The notes beneath the pieces were generated by a model, which made no database searches, had not been told where the DNA came from, and was given only the letters and a program-made list of their open reading frames with translations. This document shows positions 6,301 to 10,513 of a stretch of DNA of 13,037 nucleotides, piece by piece. A program made the translations under genes and the position numbers. How positions within the stretch are numbered: the stretch's first letter is position 1; the number at the start of each line of letters is the position of its first letter. Source of the DNA: Candidatus Cloacimonadota bacterium (GTDB lineage Bacteria > Cloacimonadota > Cloacimonadia > Cloacimonadales > Cloacimonadaceae); contig JALNXT010000015.1 of the NCBI GenBank assembly GCA_023230245.1, positions 1 to 13,037 of the forward strand. Reading direction: 5' to 3'.

Positions 6301-9240
6301 GGTCATCACGCCTACTTTAATTGCGTAAGTCGTAGCGCCCTTTCCGTAGAACTTCACCCGCACGGTGTTAGTTGCCATGGTAGCATTCAAAGGTGGTGCG
6401 ATAAGCATGGCGATGGCTGCTGCGTCACTGGAATTGTATATAGTAACGCAGTTGGGTGCGCTTTGCGGAGTAGTGGTAACGGTTTTCACATAACCGGTTG
6501 TTACACTAGCTTGGTAAATGCTGCTCCAATCTGGAGGTAAGGCAGGTGCCGTTACAGCATCAAAAGCCTGCGCATAGGGCAGCGCATTTATCGTGGTATC
6601 GATGCAATTGCCGCTAAGGGCGACAGTGTGAGCAACACGGCTTTCGCTGCCTCTGTTCTCACGGCTTGCAGCGGGGTTCACTTTTATCTCATAGCTGCGT
6701 GCCAGATTGTCGGTAATAGTAATTGTGGCAGCATGAGTTCCTGCTGCGGTGGGGCTATATCTGGCGGTAAAAAGCATCGTCTGTCCTGTGTTTAGGCTTA
6801 CAGGCAGAGTAGGGACATTTTGCAGGCTATACATGGGGCTACCGCTGATTGTTACGCTATTTATAGTAAGCGATCCGCCACCGGCATTAACCACGCTGAA
6901 GCTTTGGTTGTTGGTGGTATTTATTAGCACCGTACCAAAGTCTTTAGTGGCAGGAGTTACCATGAAGACAGGGTCGCCGGTCATGGGAGTCATAACCAGT
7001 GAGATCTTGGGGAATGTTCCCGTCAAGGTTCCTGCAGGCATGGCGTTGGGATCATAAACAGTAGTATCGTTGTAGATATTCAGAGCACGGTTTGTACCCA
7101 CAATTTGGCATTTGAAATAATCCAAACTGCTGAAATATCCAGTATCCAAAGGGCGATGCCACATGATCACGAGGTTTCCTCCAGCATAAGCAAAGGGAAC
7201 TGATAATGGGAAAGTGAGGGTATTTTCGCCACTAGGGAATTCTATCGATCCATCGAACACCAAAGTCATCTGACTTGCCGGTATCCAGCCAGCGGAAAGA
7301 TCGTTTTGGGTGGTAGTCCCCATCCAGATTTTAATGGGTTTGCTACCAATAGTGGTGGAGGTGAAATTATTGTATAAGCTTAGCGAAAGGATGTTGCCTA
7401 TCATCCCAATTTCGTCAGGGAAGTACAGGGTTTGATTCACGCTATTCTTGTAGTACATATCGATCGGCATGCGGGCATTAGTACCGCCATCGCCAATAGT
7501 TACCGATAGAATACCAGCTGGCATTACGGTAATATTGAGGTTAGGAGTTTGGTTGTTTGCAGCGTTTATGTCGCCGGCAAGGATAACCTTGCCATAGAGG
7601 ACAACAGGCCCTTCTGCGGCGGGTGTCCAGGTAAGCGGAACACCAACTGTTGCACCGGCTGCTACGGTAGTACCGGCAGCAGTGGCAAGCTCGGTACCAG
7701 CAGCATTATATAGCTTAACGCTATAGGTGCTTTGGCTGGCGGTGCCGTTATTGAACACATTTACCGTATAAACAGCAGGGTTGTTCATGCTGGGAGTAGA
7801 GTTACCCACCACATTAACAGCAGCAAGGTCATTAGCTGCAATCAATTCAAAATCAACACCATCGATATAGATGGTTTGCGAAGACGAGCTACTGGCGTGT
7901 TTAAAGGCAATATATTTACCCGTTCCTGCGTAGGTAGTTAAAGGCACAGAATACTGCACCCATGCGGAAGTAAGGGTAATAGTCTGGACTTCCACAAAGG
8001 TAGCAGGATCGGTGGGGCTGGTCATCACACCTACTTTAATTGCATAAGATGTGCTGCCTTTTGCGTAAAACTTCACCCGCACGGTATTAGCTGCCAAAGC
8101 AGTGCTTAAAGGCGGTGCGATAAGCATGGCTATAGTATTTACATCGGTGGGGTTATACATAGCAACGCAGTTGGGGGTGCTTTGTGGAGTAGTGGTTACG
8201 GTCTTCACATAACCTGTGGTTACTGTAGCCTGATAAATGCTGCTCCAATCGAATGGCAGGTCTGGGATAGTTACCAAATCCCAATTCTGATTGTATGGCA
8301 GAGTTGTAATCGTGGGGTCACCATAAGTTGTAAAGCTCCACACAGGGCAGTTTGTGGCATTGCCAATGGCATTATAGGGAACTATTTTCCAATAGTAGGT
8401 AGTGGCTAAGTTTAAGTCGGTGGGAGGGTCATAAGTGTTAACCAGCCCCATATCCTGGTTGTTAATCAGGTTGGTGGGAGGGTTATTTGTCCCCAGGGAC
8501 AAGCGATAACCGGTGGGAAGTCCTCCCCCGCTTTGCCAGTTCAAGTTGGTATTTGGGTTTACTAAAATTGCTGCATTAGCAGGAGATACTAAAATTGAGG
8601 GGTTAGGTGGGTTGGTAACCACAATGGAAGGCATATTGAACTGGATGTTAGCACGGTATGTGCTAAGCGTTCCAGTTGCGGATGTTGCGGCATCCACAGA
8701 ATCACTTTGGAAACGCAGTGAACTCTGGAAGGTTGTGGGCGTGTAGAACACAGAGGCATTCTGGGTGTAACTACCGGGGATTAAGGTTGTTATGATATCC
8801 ACAAGGATATTAGAGCCACCGTTCCAATTAAAAGGTGTGGTGAGAGTGTGAATATTCCATCCTGCAACGGGTAGATACTCAGTGGAAGAGAATACAGTGG
8901 TATAATCGCCCACCTCAAAAGTGGTGGTTAGGGTGGTCTGCGCAGTCTGCTTCATTCTAATGGTAAAGCCGGGCATGGGAGAGCAAGTATTTGGAGTTTG
9001 AACGTTGAAGGCGACGGAGCTTATGTTTCCAGTTCCACCTCCGGCATTTTCCAGCTCGCTGGCAAGAATCAGGTATTGCTGACGAAAGTTCTTATAAAAG
9101 GTTCCGTAAGGAGTGGGAATGCCGGAGGTGGTATTGGTGGCAGTTCCCTCACCAACAGTTATAATGGTTTGTGCAAAAAGGCTGCTCATCATTCCCATTA
9201 AAAGGACGAGGAACACGGTTAAGAGCAATGTTTTCTTCAT
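67..9240 (-). CDS. Giant exported multi-modular surface protein (3057 aa) with a type IX-like C-terminal sorting domain
   Basis: One uninterrupted frame. The start ATG at 9238-9240 is preceded by AAGGAGA (9246-9252) at good spacing. Residues 1-23 are a signal peptide, with likely cleavage SLFA|Q. Module order by residue: A1 25-203; FnIII 207-311; C1 312-469; B1 470-573; A'1 577-752; HYDIN-like 757-878; C2 885-1042; B2 1043-1146; A2 1150-1329; B3 1333-1437; A3 1441-1621; E1 and E2 1626-1789; F1 1793-2101; B4 2102-2206; A'2 2211-2388; E3 and E4 2391-2556; F2 2560-2875; E5 2877-2955; sorting domain 2970-3057. B resembles CARDB, and E resembles carboxypeptidase regulatory-like domains (LAGA...V...TT...DGSYSL pattern). 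The C-terminus carries NYPNPFNPETSISY, YNLKGQRV and SGVYLYRL, the known type IX secretion or FlgD-Ig-like pattern. No protease, glycosidase or other catalytic motif is visible, so adhesion, matrix or polymer binding is inferred only. Residues after 1333 form two parallel super-units. The gene is probably monocistronic, with its own promoter and terminator. Confidence 0.93.
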   Translation of the reverse strand: MKKTLLLTVFLVLLMGMMSSLFAQTIITVGEGTATNTTSGIPTPYGTFYKNFRQQYLILASELENAGGGTGNISSVAFNVQTPNTCSPMPGFTIRMKQTAQTTLTTTFEVGDYTTVFSSTEYLPVAGWNIHTLTTPFNWNGGSNILVDIITTLIPGSYTQNASVFYTPTTFQSSLRFQSDSVDAATSATGTLSTYRANIQFNMPSIVVTNPPNPSILVSPANAAILVNPNTNLNWQSGGGLPTGYRLSLGTNNPPTNLINNQDMGLVNTYDPPTDLNLATTYYWKIVPYNAIGNATNCPVWSFTTYGDPTITTLPYNQNWDLVTIPDLPFDWSSIYQATVTTGYVKTVTTTPQSTPNCVAMYNPTDVNTIAMLIAPPLSTALAANTVRVKFYAKGSTSYAIKVGVMTSPTDPATFVEVQTITLTSAWVQYSVPLTTYAGTGKYIAFKHASSSSSQTIYIDGVDFELIAANDLAAVNVVGNSTPSMNNPAVYTVNVFNNGTASQSTYSVKLYNAAGTELATAAGTTVAAGATVGVPLTWTPAAEGPVVLYGKVILAGDINAANNQTPNLNITVMPAGILSVTIGDGGTNARMPIDMYYKNSVNQTLYFPDEIGMIGNILSLSLYNNFTSTTIGSKPIKIWMGTTTQNDLSAGWIPASQMTLVFDGSIEFPSGENTLTFPLSVPFAYAGGNLVIMWHRPLDTGYFSSLDYFKCQIVGTNRALNIYNDTTVYDPNAMPAGTLTGTFPKISLVMTPMTGDPVFMVTPATKDFGTVLINTTNNQSFSVVNAGGGSLTINSVTISGSPMYSLQNVPTLPVSLNTGQTMLFTARYSPTAAGTHAATITITDNLARSYEIKVNPAASRENRGSESRVAHTVALSGNCIDTTINALPYAQAFDAVTAPALPPDWSSIYQASVTTGYVKTVTTTPQSAPNCVTIYNSSDAAAIAMLIAPPLNATMATNTVRVKFYGKGATTYAIKVGVMTSPTDPATFVEVQTITLTAAWVQYSVPLTTYAGTGKYIAFKHANNSTSQTIYVDTVELEVIAPNDLAAVNVVGNSTPSMNSAAVYTVNVFNNGTASQSTYSVKLMSGTTELASVAGPTIAPAATQSVVLQWTPSTAGSATLYGKVVLAGDANTTNNETAPFSVFVVSPGLVGITIGDGTAVNTTTGVPTPYGTYMKNFHQQFLVLASELNDEGGGAGNINSIAFNVQALNNCSAMTNYRIRIKTTTQTVLSTTFETGDYQQVFQATEFMPISGLNMHIFSTPFVWDGAANLLIDILTDLIPGAYTQNASVPYTATSFNSSLRYQSDTAAADASATGTISVNRSNMQFVMQAQNTIDMKAVTITGPTTPNVNSPVNYTISVKNYSPTAQSNYTVKLMKIGGVELASVPGTSINPQQTLEFTLPWTPTVVGETELYGKVVLVGDETPANDETAHLTVVVMAEGLLVAEIGTGTTTNTITGVPTPYGTYYKSFHQQFLYKASELYAANAAPGLITALAFNVLNLDTCLPMPNYTIRVKNTTQQALSTTFEVGDYTTVWHSDSFMPTTDWNIHAFTTPFFWDGVSNLLIDINTDMIAGTITHNALVPYTPAGYNSSLRYQSDSVNAGATLTGTVSVNRSNIRFFMMLEDMGSLSGVVSAGGTPLAGAEIVVANTVFHTTSAADGSYSLPHVPIGTRSVTASKLGYENVTLPAVIVDGQNTVLNFVLPPSITISVTGFVVGSDAPTLGLGGATVHLDGALDFDGTADATGHFTVTNVLSGNNYAYTIVKTGYANLTGNITVAASNYNMGTLVMSELALPPAHITATENAAHTQVSLTWRAPGATGGGGAGDFELDNGGWVSSGYGDWQWDNNYNVANHVDIDTYVDSPPSAAHSGTGMWGTVLTGGYANSGAWSYLKKTFNLSGVVNPALDIWHYMDGYNTWDYGLVKVNGNTVWGSSALAVFMPWQNLVIDLSAYANQSNVEISFEWYATTTVSYSGWYIDDVYVGAARSFALNYPLSIPTNYVRGRSEVAETINRRLPNFNLSTSNTRSNQRALNGYKAWRLLQGNETNETTWTLLTAATITDTTLTDTAWGTLPDGIYKWAVKGIYTNNMQGPAGFSNILRILRNDLTAISVSGNASPTAGTPSIYTVVIKNTGTMPKAAGAYTVKLMSGATELASVSGPAIAPGEQLSVAISWSPTTAGALALAGKVVLTGDSVPANDQTPIINVLVLPAGTWAITVGEGNQLAKVPINAYYKSSLFQMIIYPAELGNFVGSVNGIQFYNNFVSNLTDIHTKIWFQTTTLENLASGWVPITGASTLVFDGNVNYPSGENTVSIPFADSFLYLNGENLLITVQRPLEALAHNTNDRFKAQTIGSNRARIIQSDSIEYDPTTPPTTGVTSGQFPMTTFLVIPGGVGHINGIVLGEGNQPLQGVAVQIPNSTYSATTNADGYYQIHNILPNTYSLSFSKYGYVSQTQTFTLEEDETETINLTLVPMASVSLSGTILASDTAAGLGNVTIQFSGYQSYTATTLANGSFTIPAVYANQSYTYVASCPGYRNATGTVNVAAINHTIPAITLNEIAFAPYGVVAELNTAQTEAQLVWQAPNPQAVDVMESFEATTFPPANWTQIINNTGVANDNGVLPTWCSFGTKDYYGFPAVPTNGSKQAGIGFVYSHQDEWLITHPFYCPPEAIFTFSTFVFRGSAQGDHYYVKISPDNGINWTVLWDATTLSGGYTTAPLLVTLNLAQYGGQQIKIAFHADDPATDDGLWYDWYIDNIKITNEVTSLSFNPEEMAVQSVSHTRSVQNTKTRGAGTERAAMATNATDSRALTGYKVWRLRAGQETNETLWNLLNTEAIPTPAYNDAGWNSLSNGTYRWAVKAIYTNGVASIPVLSNPLTRNVSSGTISGVVRKPNNQPLAGATVAAGGNSTITNSSGLYSLSVPVGTYSVTCTATGYLANTINNINVIANQSVTVNFIMIVSANEDEILPVTATTLNGNYPNPFNPETSISYAIKDAGNVSLEIYNLKGQRVRSLVHGTQTTGHYRIVFDGKDDHGQPLSSGVYLYRLTTGTYTSTRKMMLME
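616..2937 (-). repeat. Super-unit 2: modules B4-A'2-E3-E4-F2 (residues 2102-2875)
   Basis: This 774-residue block repeats super-unit 1 in order and length. F2 again begins with an FnIII half (EAQLVWQAPNP, near 2573-2583). A cleaved-adhesin-like domain is then inserted (about 2588-2757, MESFEATTFPPANW at its start and WYDWYIDNIKI at its end). A basic linker follows (2758-2803), and then the second FnIII half (LTGYKVWRLRAGQETNETLW, TYRWAVKAIYTN). A fifth carboxypeptidase-regulatory-like module and the sorting domain come after it. Confidence 0.8.
2077..2610 (-). repeat. Module A', copy 2 of 2 (residues 2211-2388)
   Basis: It matches A'1 in order: WAITVGEGNQLAKVPINAYYK, IYPAELGNFVG, IQFYNNFVSN, KIWFQTTTLENLASGWVP, LVFDGNVNYPSGENTVSIPF, LLITVQRPL, FKAQTIGSNRARI and SGQFPMTTFLVIP. 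It follows B4 directly and precedes E3, taking the place that A3 has in the other super-unit. Confidence 0.75.
2938..5244 (-). repeat. Super-unit 1: modules B3-A3-E1-E2-F1 (residues 1333-2101)
   Basis: This 769-residue block holds a CARDB-like module (IDMKAVTITG...LYGKVVLVGD), module A3, two carboxypeptidase-regulatory-like modules (1626-1704 and 1707-1789), and an interrupted fibronectin III domain. In F1 the first FnIII strands (TQVSLTWRAPG, ending near 1816) are separated from the rest (LNGYKAWRLL...IYKWAVKGIYTN, 2029-2095). The insertion is a jelly-roll domain (about 1823-1982, with DFELDNGGW at its start and SGWYIDDVYVG at its end) plus a basic linker (1983-2028). Confidence 0.8.
4378..4920 (-). 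repeat. Module A, copy 3 of 3 (residues 1441-1621)
   Basis: It carries IGTGTTTNTITGVPTPYGTY, SFHQQFLYKASEL, DTCLPMPNYTIRV, TTFEVGDYTTVW, FTTPFFWDGVSNLLIDI, THNALVPY and SSLRYQSDS. It sits between B3 and the first carboxypeptidase-regulatory-like module. It is closer to A2 than to A1 in several segments, including the SVNRSN strand near its end. Confidence 0.85.
5254..5793 (-). repeat. Module A, copy 2 of 3 (residues 1150-1329)
   Basis: It repeats the landmarks of the first A module: IGDGTAVNTTTGVPTPYGTY, NFHQQFLVLASEL, NNCSAM, TTFETGDYQQVF, FSTPFVWDGAANLLIDI, YTQNASVPY and SSLRYQSD. It follows directly on module B2 with only a few residues between. The single central cysteine is kept, so an intradomain disulfide is unlikely. 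Confidence 0.85.
5993..6530 (-). repeat. Long direct repeat, copy 2 (parts of modules C2 and B2, residues 904-1083)
   Basis: Partner of the copy at 7712-8249, in the same orientation and the same reading frame. The longest identical block is 6251-6309. Many differences between the copies are silent or conservative, so the protein segments are nearly the same, for example the shared stretches VGVMTSPTDPATFVEVQTI and NDLAAVNVVGNSTPSMN. The high DNA identity contrasts with the much looser similarity among the other B copies (B3, B4). This suggests a recent duplication or ongoing gene conversion of this part only. Confidence 0.93.
6985..7512 (-). repeat. Module A', copy 1 of 2 (residues 577-752)
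   Basis: A divergent relative of module A. It begins with SVTIGDGGTNARMPIDMYYK, a shortened version of the module A opening. It continues with IYFPDEIG-like and LSLYNNFTS strands, KIWMGTTTQNDLSAGWIP, LVFDGSIEFPSGENTLTFPL, NLVIMWHRPL and a terminal GTFPKISLVM. It occupies the same place as module A, directly after a B module. It lacks the central cysteine and the PTPYG motif of A. The relation to A is inferred from position, the opening motif and length. Confidence 0.75.
7712..8249 (-). repeat. Long direct repeat, copy 1 (parts of modules C1 and B1, residues 331-510)
   Basis: This stretch aligns without any gap to 5993-6530, at a constant offset of 1719 bases (573 codons). The differences are scattered substitutions. 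One block of 59 bases is identical in both copies (7970-8028 here). At both edges the similarity falls away sharply: the left edge is AGCTTAAC at 7712-7719 and the right edge is CTCCAAT at 8243-8249. At the protein level it covers most of the C module from the VTTGYVKTV motif onward and the first part of the CARDB-like B module. Confidence 0.93.
8632..9168 (-). repeat. Module A, copy 1 of 3 (residues 25-203)
   Basis: An all-beta module of about 180 residues starting with a VGEGTATNT-type turn followed by PTPYGTFYKNFRQQYL. It continues with an ASELENAGG segment, a single-cysteine NTCSPMP motif, TTTFEVGDYTTVF, a W-rich LTTPFNWNGGSNILVDI strand, YTQNASV and SSLRFQSDS. The same landmarks recur in the same order at 5254-5793 (A2) and 4378-4920 (A3). 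I recognise the style from exported proteins of Bacteroidetes-like bacteria but cannot give it a family name. Confidence 0.85.
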
Positions 9241-9381
9241 TGTTTTCTCCTTGAGGCTAATTAGATTAGATTCACATTAGTAGAGTCCTTTATTTAGGCT
9301 CTAATACACAAAACACAATAATACACAACTATAGCGTAAATCAATTTCACGCATGAGGGTAACTATTTTAATTCCTCTATT

Positions 9382-9410
9382 ATTGTAAAGCTAAATTGAA
9401 GCCAATTCAA
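9382..9410 (-). promoter_or_regulatory. Sigma-70-like promoter of the giant gene
   Basis: On the minus strand, TTGAAT (9405-9410) is followed by a 17-base spacer and TACAAT (9382-9387). That is four of six and five of six matches to the standard -35 and -10 boxes at ideal spacing. The -35 box lies in a small palindrome (TTGAA at 9396-9400 with TTCAA at 9406-9410), which could be an operator. It is about 140 bases upstream of the start codon. Confidence 0.6.
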
Positions 9411-9490
9411 CTTTTATTTTATGTTCAACAAACTATTTTGCTTAAAACGCTTATAATAATATCACTGTTGGCATACTCCAAGGGCTGTCC

Positions 9491-9558
9491 TGCAAGCATT
9501 CCCCTATCATTGCCCACCCATTGCCCTTATGGTGGGCAATGAGAGGGAAATGCTTGCA
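9491..9558. repeat. Imperfect palindrome with 28-base arms
   Basis: Bases 9491-9518 pair with 9531-9558, leaving a 12-base loop and only two mismatches (9501/9548 and 9506/9543). The arms include TGCAAGCATT with AATGCTTGCA and TCATTGCCCACC with GGTGGGCAATGA. In the loop CATTGCCC (9519-9526) repeats the same eight bases of the left arm (9508-9515). So GGGCAATG in the right arm has two possible partners. It lies 27 bases past the flavoprotein stop codon. No T-run follows on the minus strand, so it could be an RNA 3' end stabiliser, a rho-type or atypical terminator, or a small mobile palindromic element. Confidence 0.85.
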
Positions 9559-9584
9559 AGAGAAATGCAACAAAATAACCAAGG

Positions 9585-10487
9585 TTAATCGCTGCATTTC
9601 TTGCCTACACTGGCGACGTAGATCACGAATTCTTCCACGCCATCTATCCCGAGGGCATCGTTCATAGCTTCGTCCAAATATGCACCAATCATGCAGGATC
9701 CGCCCCCAATGGCTTCGGAGGCAAGCTGAATGTTCTGTCCCACGTGTCCCGCATCCATATACAGATAACGGTAGCCACGCTGACCATATCGCCAAACGGT
9801 TCGATAGGGCACGGCACTTAGAATAATGTTAAGGGCTGCGGTGCCGATCATTTCCTGTCTCATGCAGCCTTCAAAAATCTGTATGGCTTTGGCTTCGCTG
9901 GCGTCTAGCAACACCAAACAGTGTTTGATGGGATGATAGTAATACAAACCGGGCTTTATCCCTTCCACGCGGCGGATATCCACATAAGTCTCCAGGGGAT
10001 GGCGCGCTCCGGCGGAGGGAACGTTGCGCAAGGTTATCTCCATGCGCTCATTGCTGCGGAAATCCCTCGCCCAGGAAGAAGCCCAAAGCAGGAAGGAAAG
10101 CTCATCCATACTAAGAGCTTGGTCGGAGTATTTACGCAAACTGCGCCGCTGCTCAATAGCTTTTTGCAGGGTAATGCCTGGCATTTCAATCTTACCGATC
10201 GCAGGTAAGGCAACTAACTCTCCGGCACGCACCTTCACAGCATCGGGACGGGTGAAGTTCATGGATTGGTCGCTCTCCCGCTCGTAGATGTAGCGGGTTA
10301 AGCGCACGAAATCTGTACCAATCTTTTCCGCTTGCGGACGGCATTCTTCAATCTCTGCAAGAACGGTACTCAGGTTTTTTTCGAAGAAATTGTATTCTTC
10401 TTCGCTAAGTTCTGCTTCGCGCAGGATGGCTTCCGGTTCGTAGCCACGTGCTTTGTAATACAGGTATCCAAAGGTTTTCATATCCAT
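9585..10487 (-). CDS. SagB/ThcOx-type nitroreductase-family flavoprotein (300 aa)
   Basis: The family binds FMN and carries out NAD(P)H-linked or oxidative two-electron chemistry; the substrate here is unknown. Residues 114-120 read RRSLRKY, the usual phosphate-contacting entry to the nitroreductase fold. Residues 157-168 (PSAGARHPLETY) are the typical SagB-like segment. Residues 239-298 hold YMDAGHVGQNIQLASEAIG, GSCMIGAY and EEFVIYVASVGK. The first 80 or so residues form an extension with an alpha-helical look (E-rich, RYIYERESDQS). No signal peptide is present, so it is cytoplasmic. The first of two ATGs (10485-10487) is chosen because AGGAG (10496-10500) lies eight bases upstream. It begins 26 bases after the hydrogenase gene ends, so the two are probably cotranscribed. 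No YcaO, leader peptide or other thiazole/oxazole biosynthesis gene is present, so a natural-product role is not supported. Confidence 0.88.
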   Translation of the reverse strand: MDMKTFGYLYYKARGYEPEAILREAELSEEEYNFFEKNLSTVLAEIEECRPQAEKIGTDFVRLTRYIYERESDQSMNFTRPDAVKVRAGELVALPAIGKIEMPGITLQKAIEQRRSLRKYSDQALSMDELSFLLWASSWARDFRSNERMEITLRNVPSAGARHPLETYVDIRRVEGIKPGLYYYHPIKHCLVLLDASEAKAIQIFEGCMRQEMIGTAALNIILSAVPYRTVWRYGQRGYRYLYMDAGHVGQNIQLASEAIGGGSCMIGAYLDEAMNDALGIDGVEEFVIYVASVGKKCSD

Positions 10488-10513
10488 GGGGCTTTCTCCT
10501 CTTAAATGCCTAA

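Larger units (their letters stand above)
9241..9584. other. Intergenic region between the flavoprotein gene and the giant gene
   Basis: This 344-base stretch has no credible coding frame. The left two thirds are A+T-rich and hold the ribosome binding site, a 5' untranslated region of about 135 bases and a promoter for the giant gene. In the untranslated region TAGAG/CC (9281-9288) can pair with GG/CTCTA (9297-9303), a small bulged hairpin. The right third holds a long imperfect palindrome at 9491-9558. I see no canonical intrinsic terminator for the hydrogenase operon. Confidence 0.7.

Noticed and set aside
5993..8249. The long direct repeat as a mobile element or CRISPR-like array
   Set aside because: There are only two copies. 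They are fully coding and in frame, with no terminal inverted repeats, transposase or spacer pattern; internal gene duplication explains them.
154..9201. Many open frames of 60-130 codons on the plus strand across the giant gene
   Set aside because: They lie opposite a continuous 3057-codon gene with signal peptide, repeated domains and sorting domain. Their translations are compositionally odd, lack recognisable domains, and recur wherever the underlying repeats recur.
9439..9457. A plus-strand promoter with TATAAT at 9452-9457
   Set aside because: The region is A+T-rich, no -35 box lies at suitable spacing, and no plus-strand gene follows.
9562..9600. GAAATGCA (9562-9569) and TGCATTTC (9593-9600) as a terminator hairpin for the flavoprotein gene
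   Set aside because: The stem is short with a 23-base loop, it overlaps the coding end, and no T-run follows.
9451..9795. A 114-codon minus-strand frame overlapping the end of the flavoprotein gene and the palindrome
   Set aside because: Its upper part is a shifted-frame reading of the SagB-like C-terminus, and its lower part runs through the palindrome. It has no ribosome binding site and no family signature.
9585..10487. A thiazole/oxazole-modified peptide biosynthesis locus, suggested by the SagB-like protein
   Set aside because: No YcaO cyclodehydratase, E1-like protein, precursor peptide or exporter is present. The neighbours are a hydrogenase and a surface protein.
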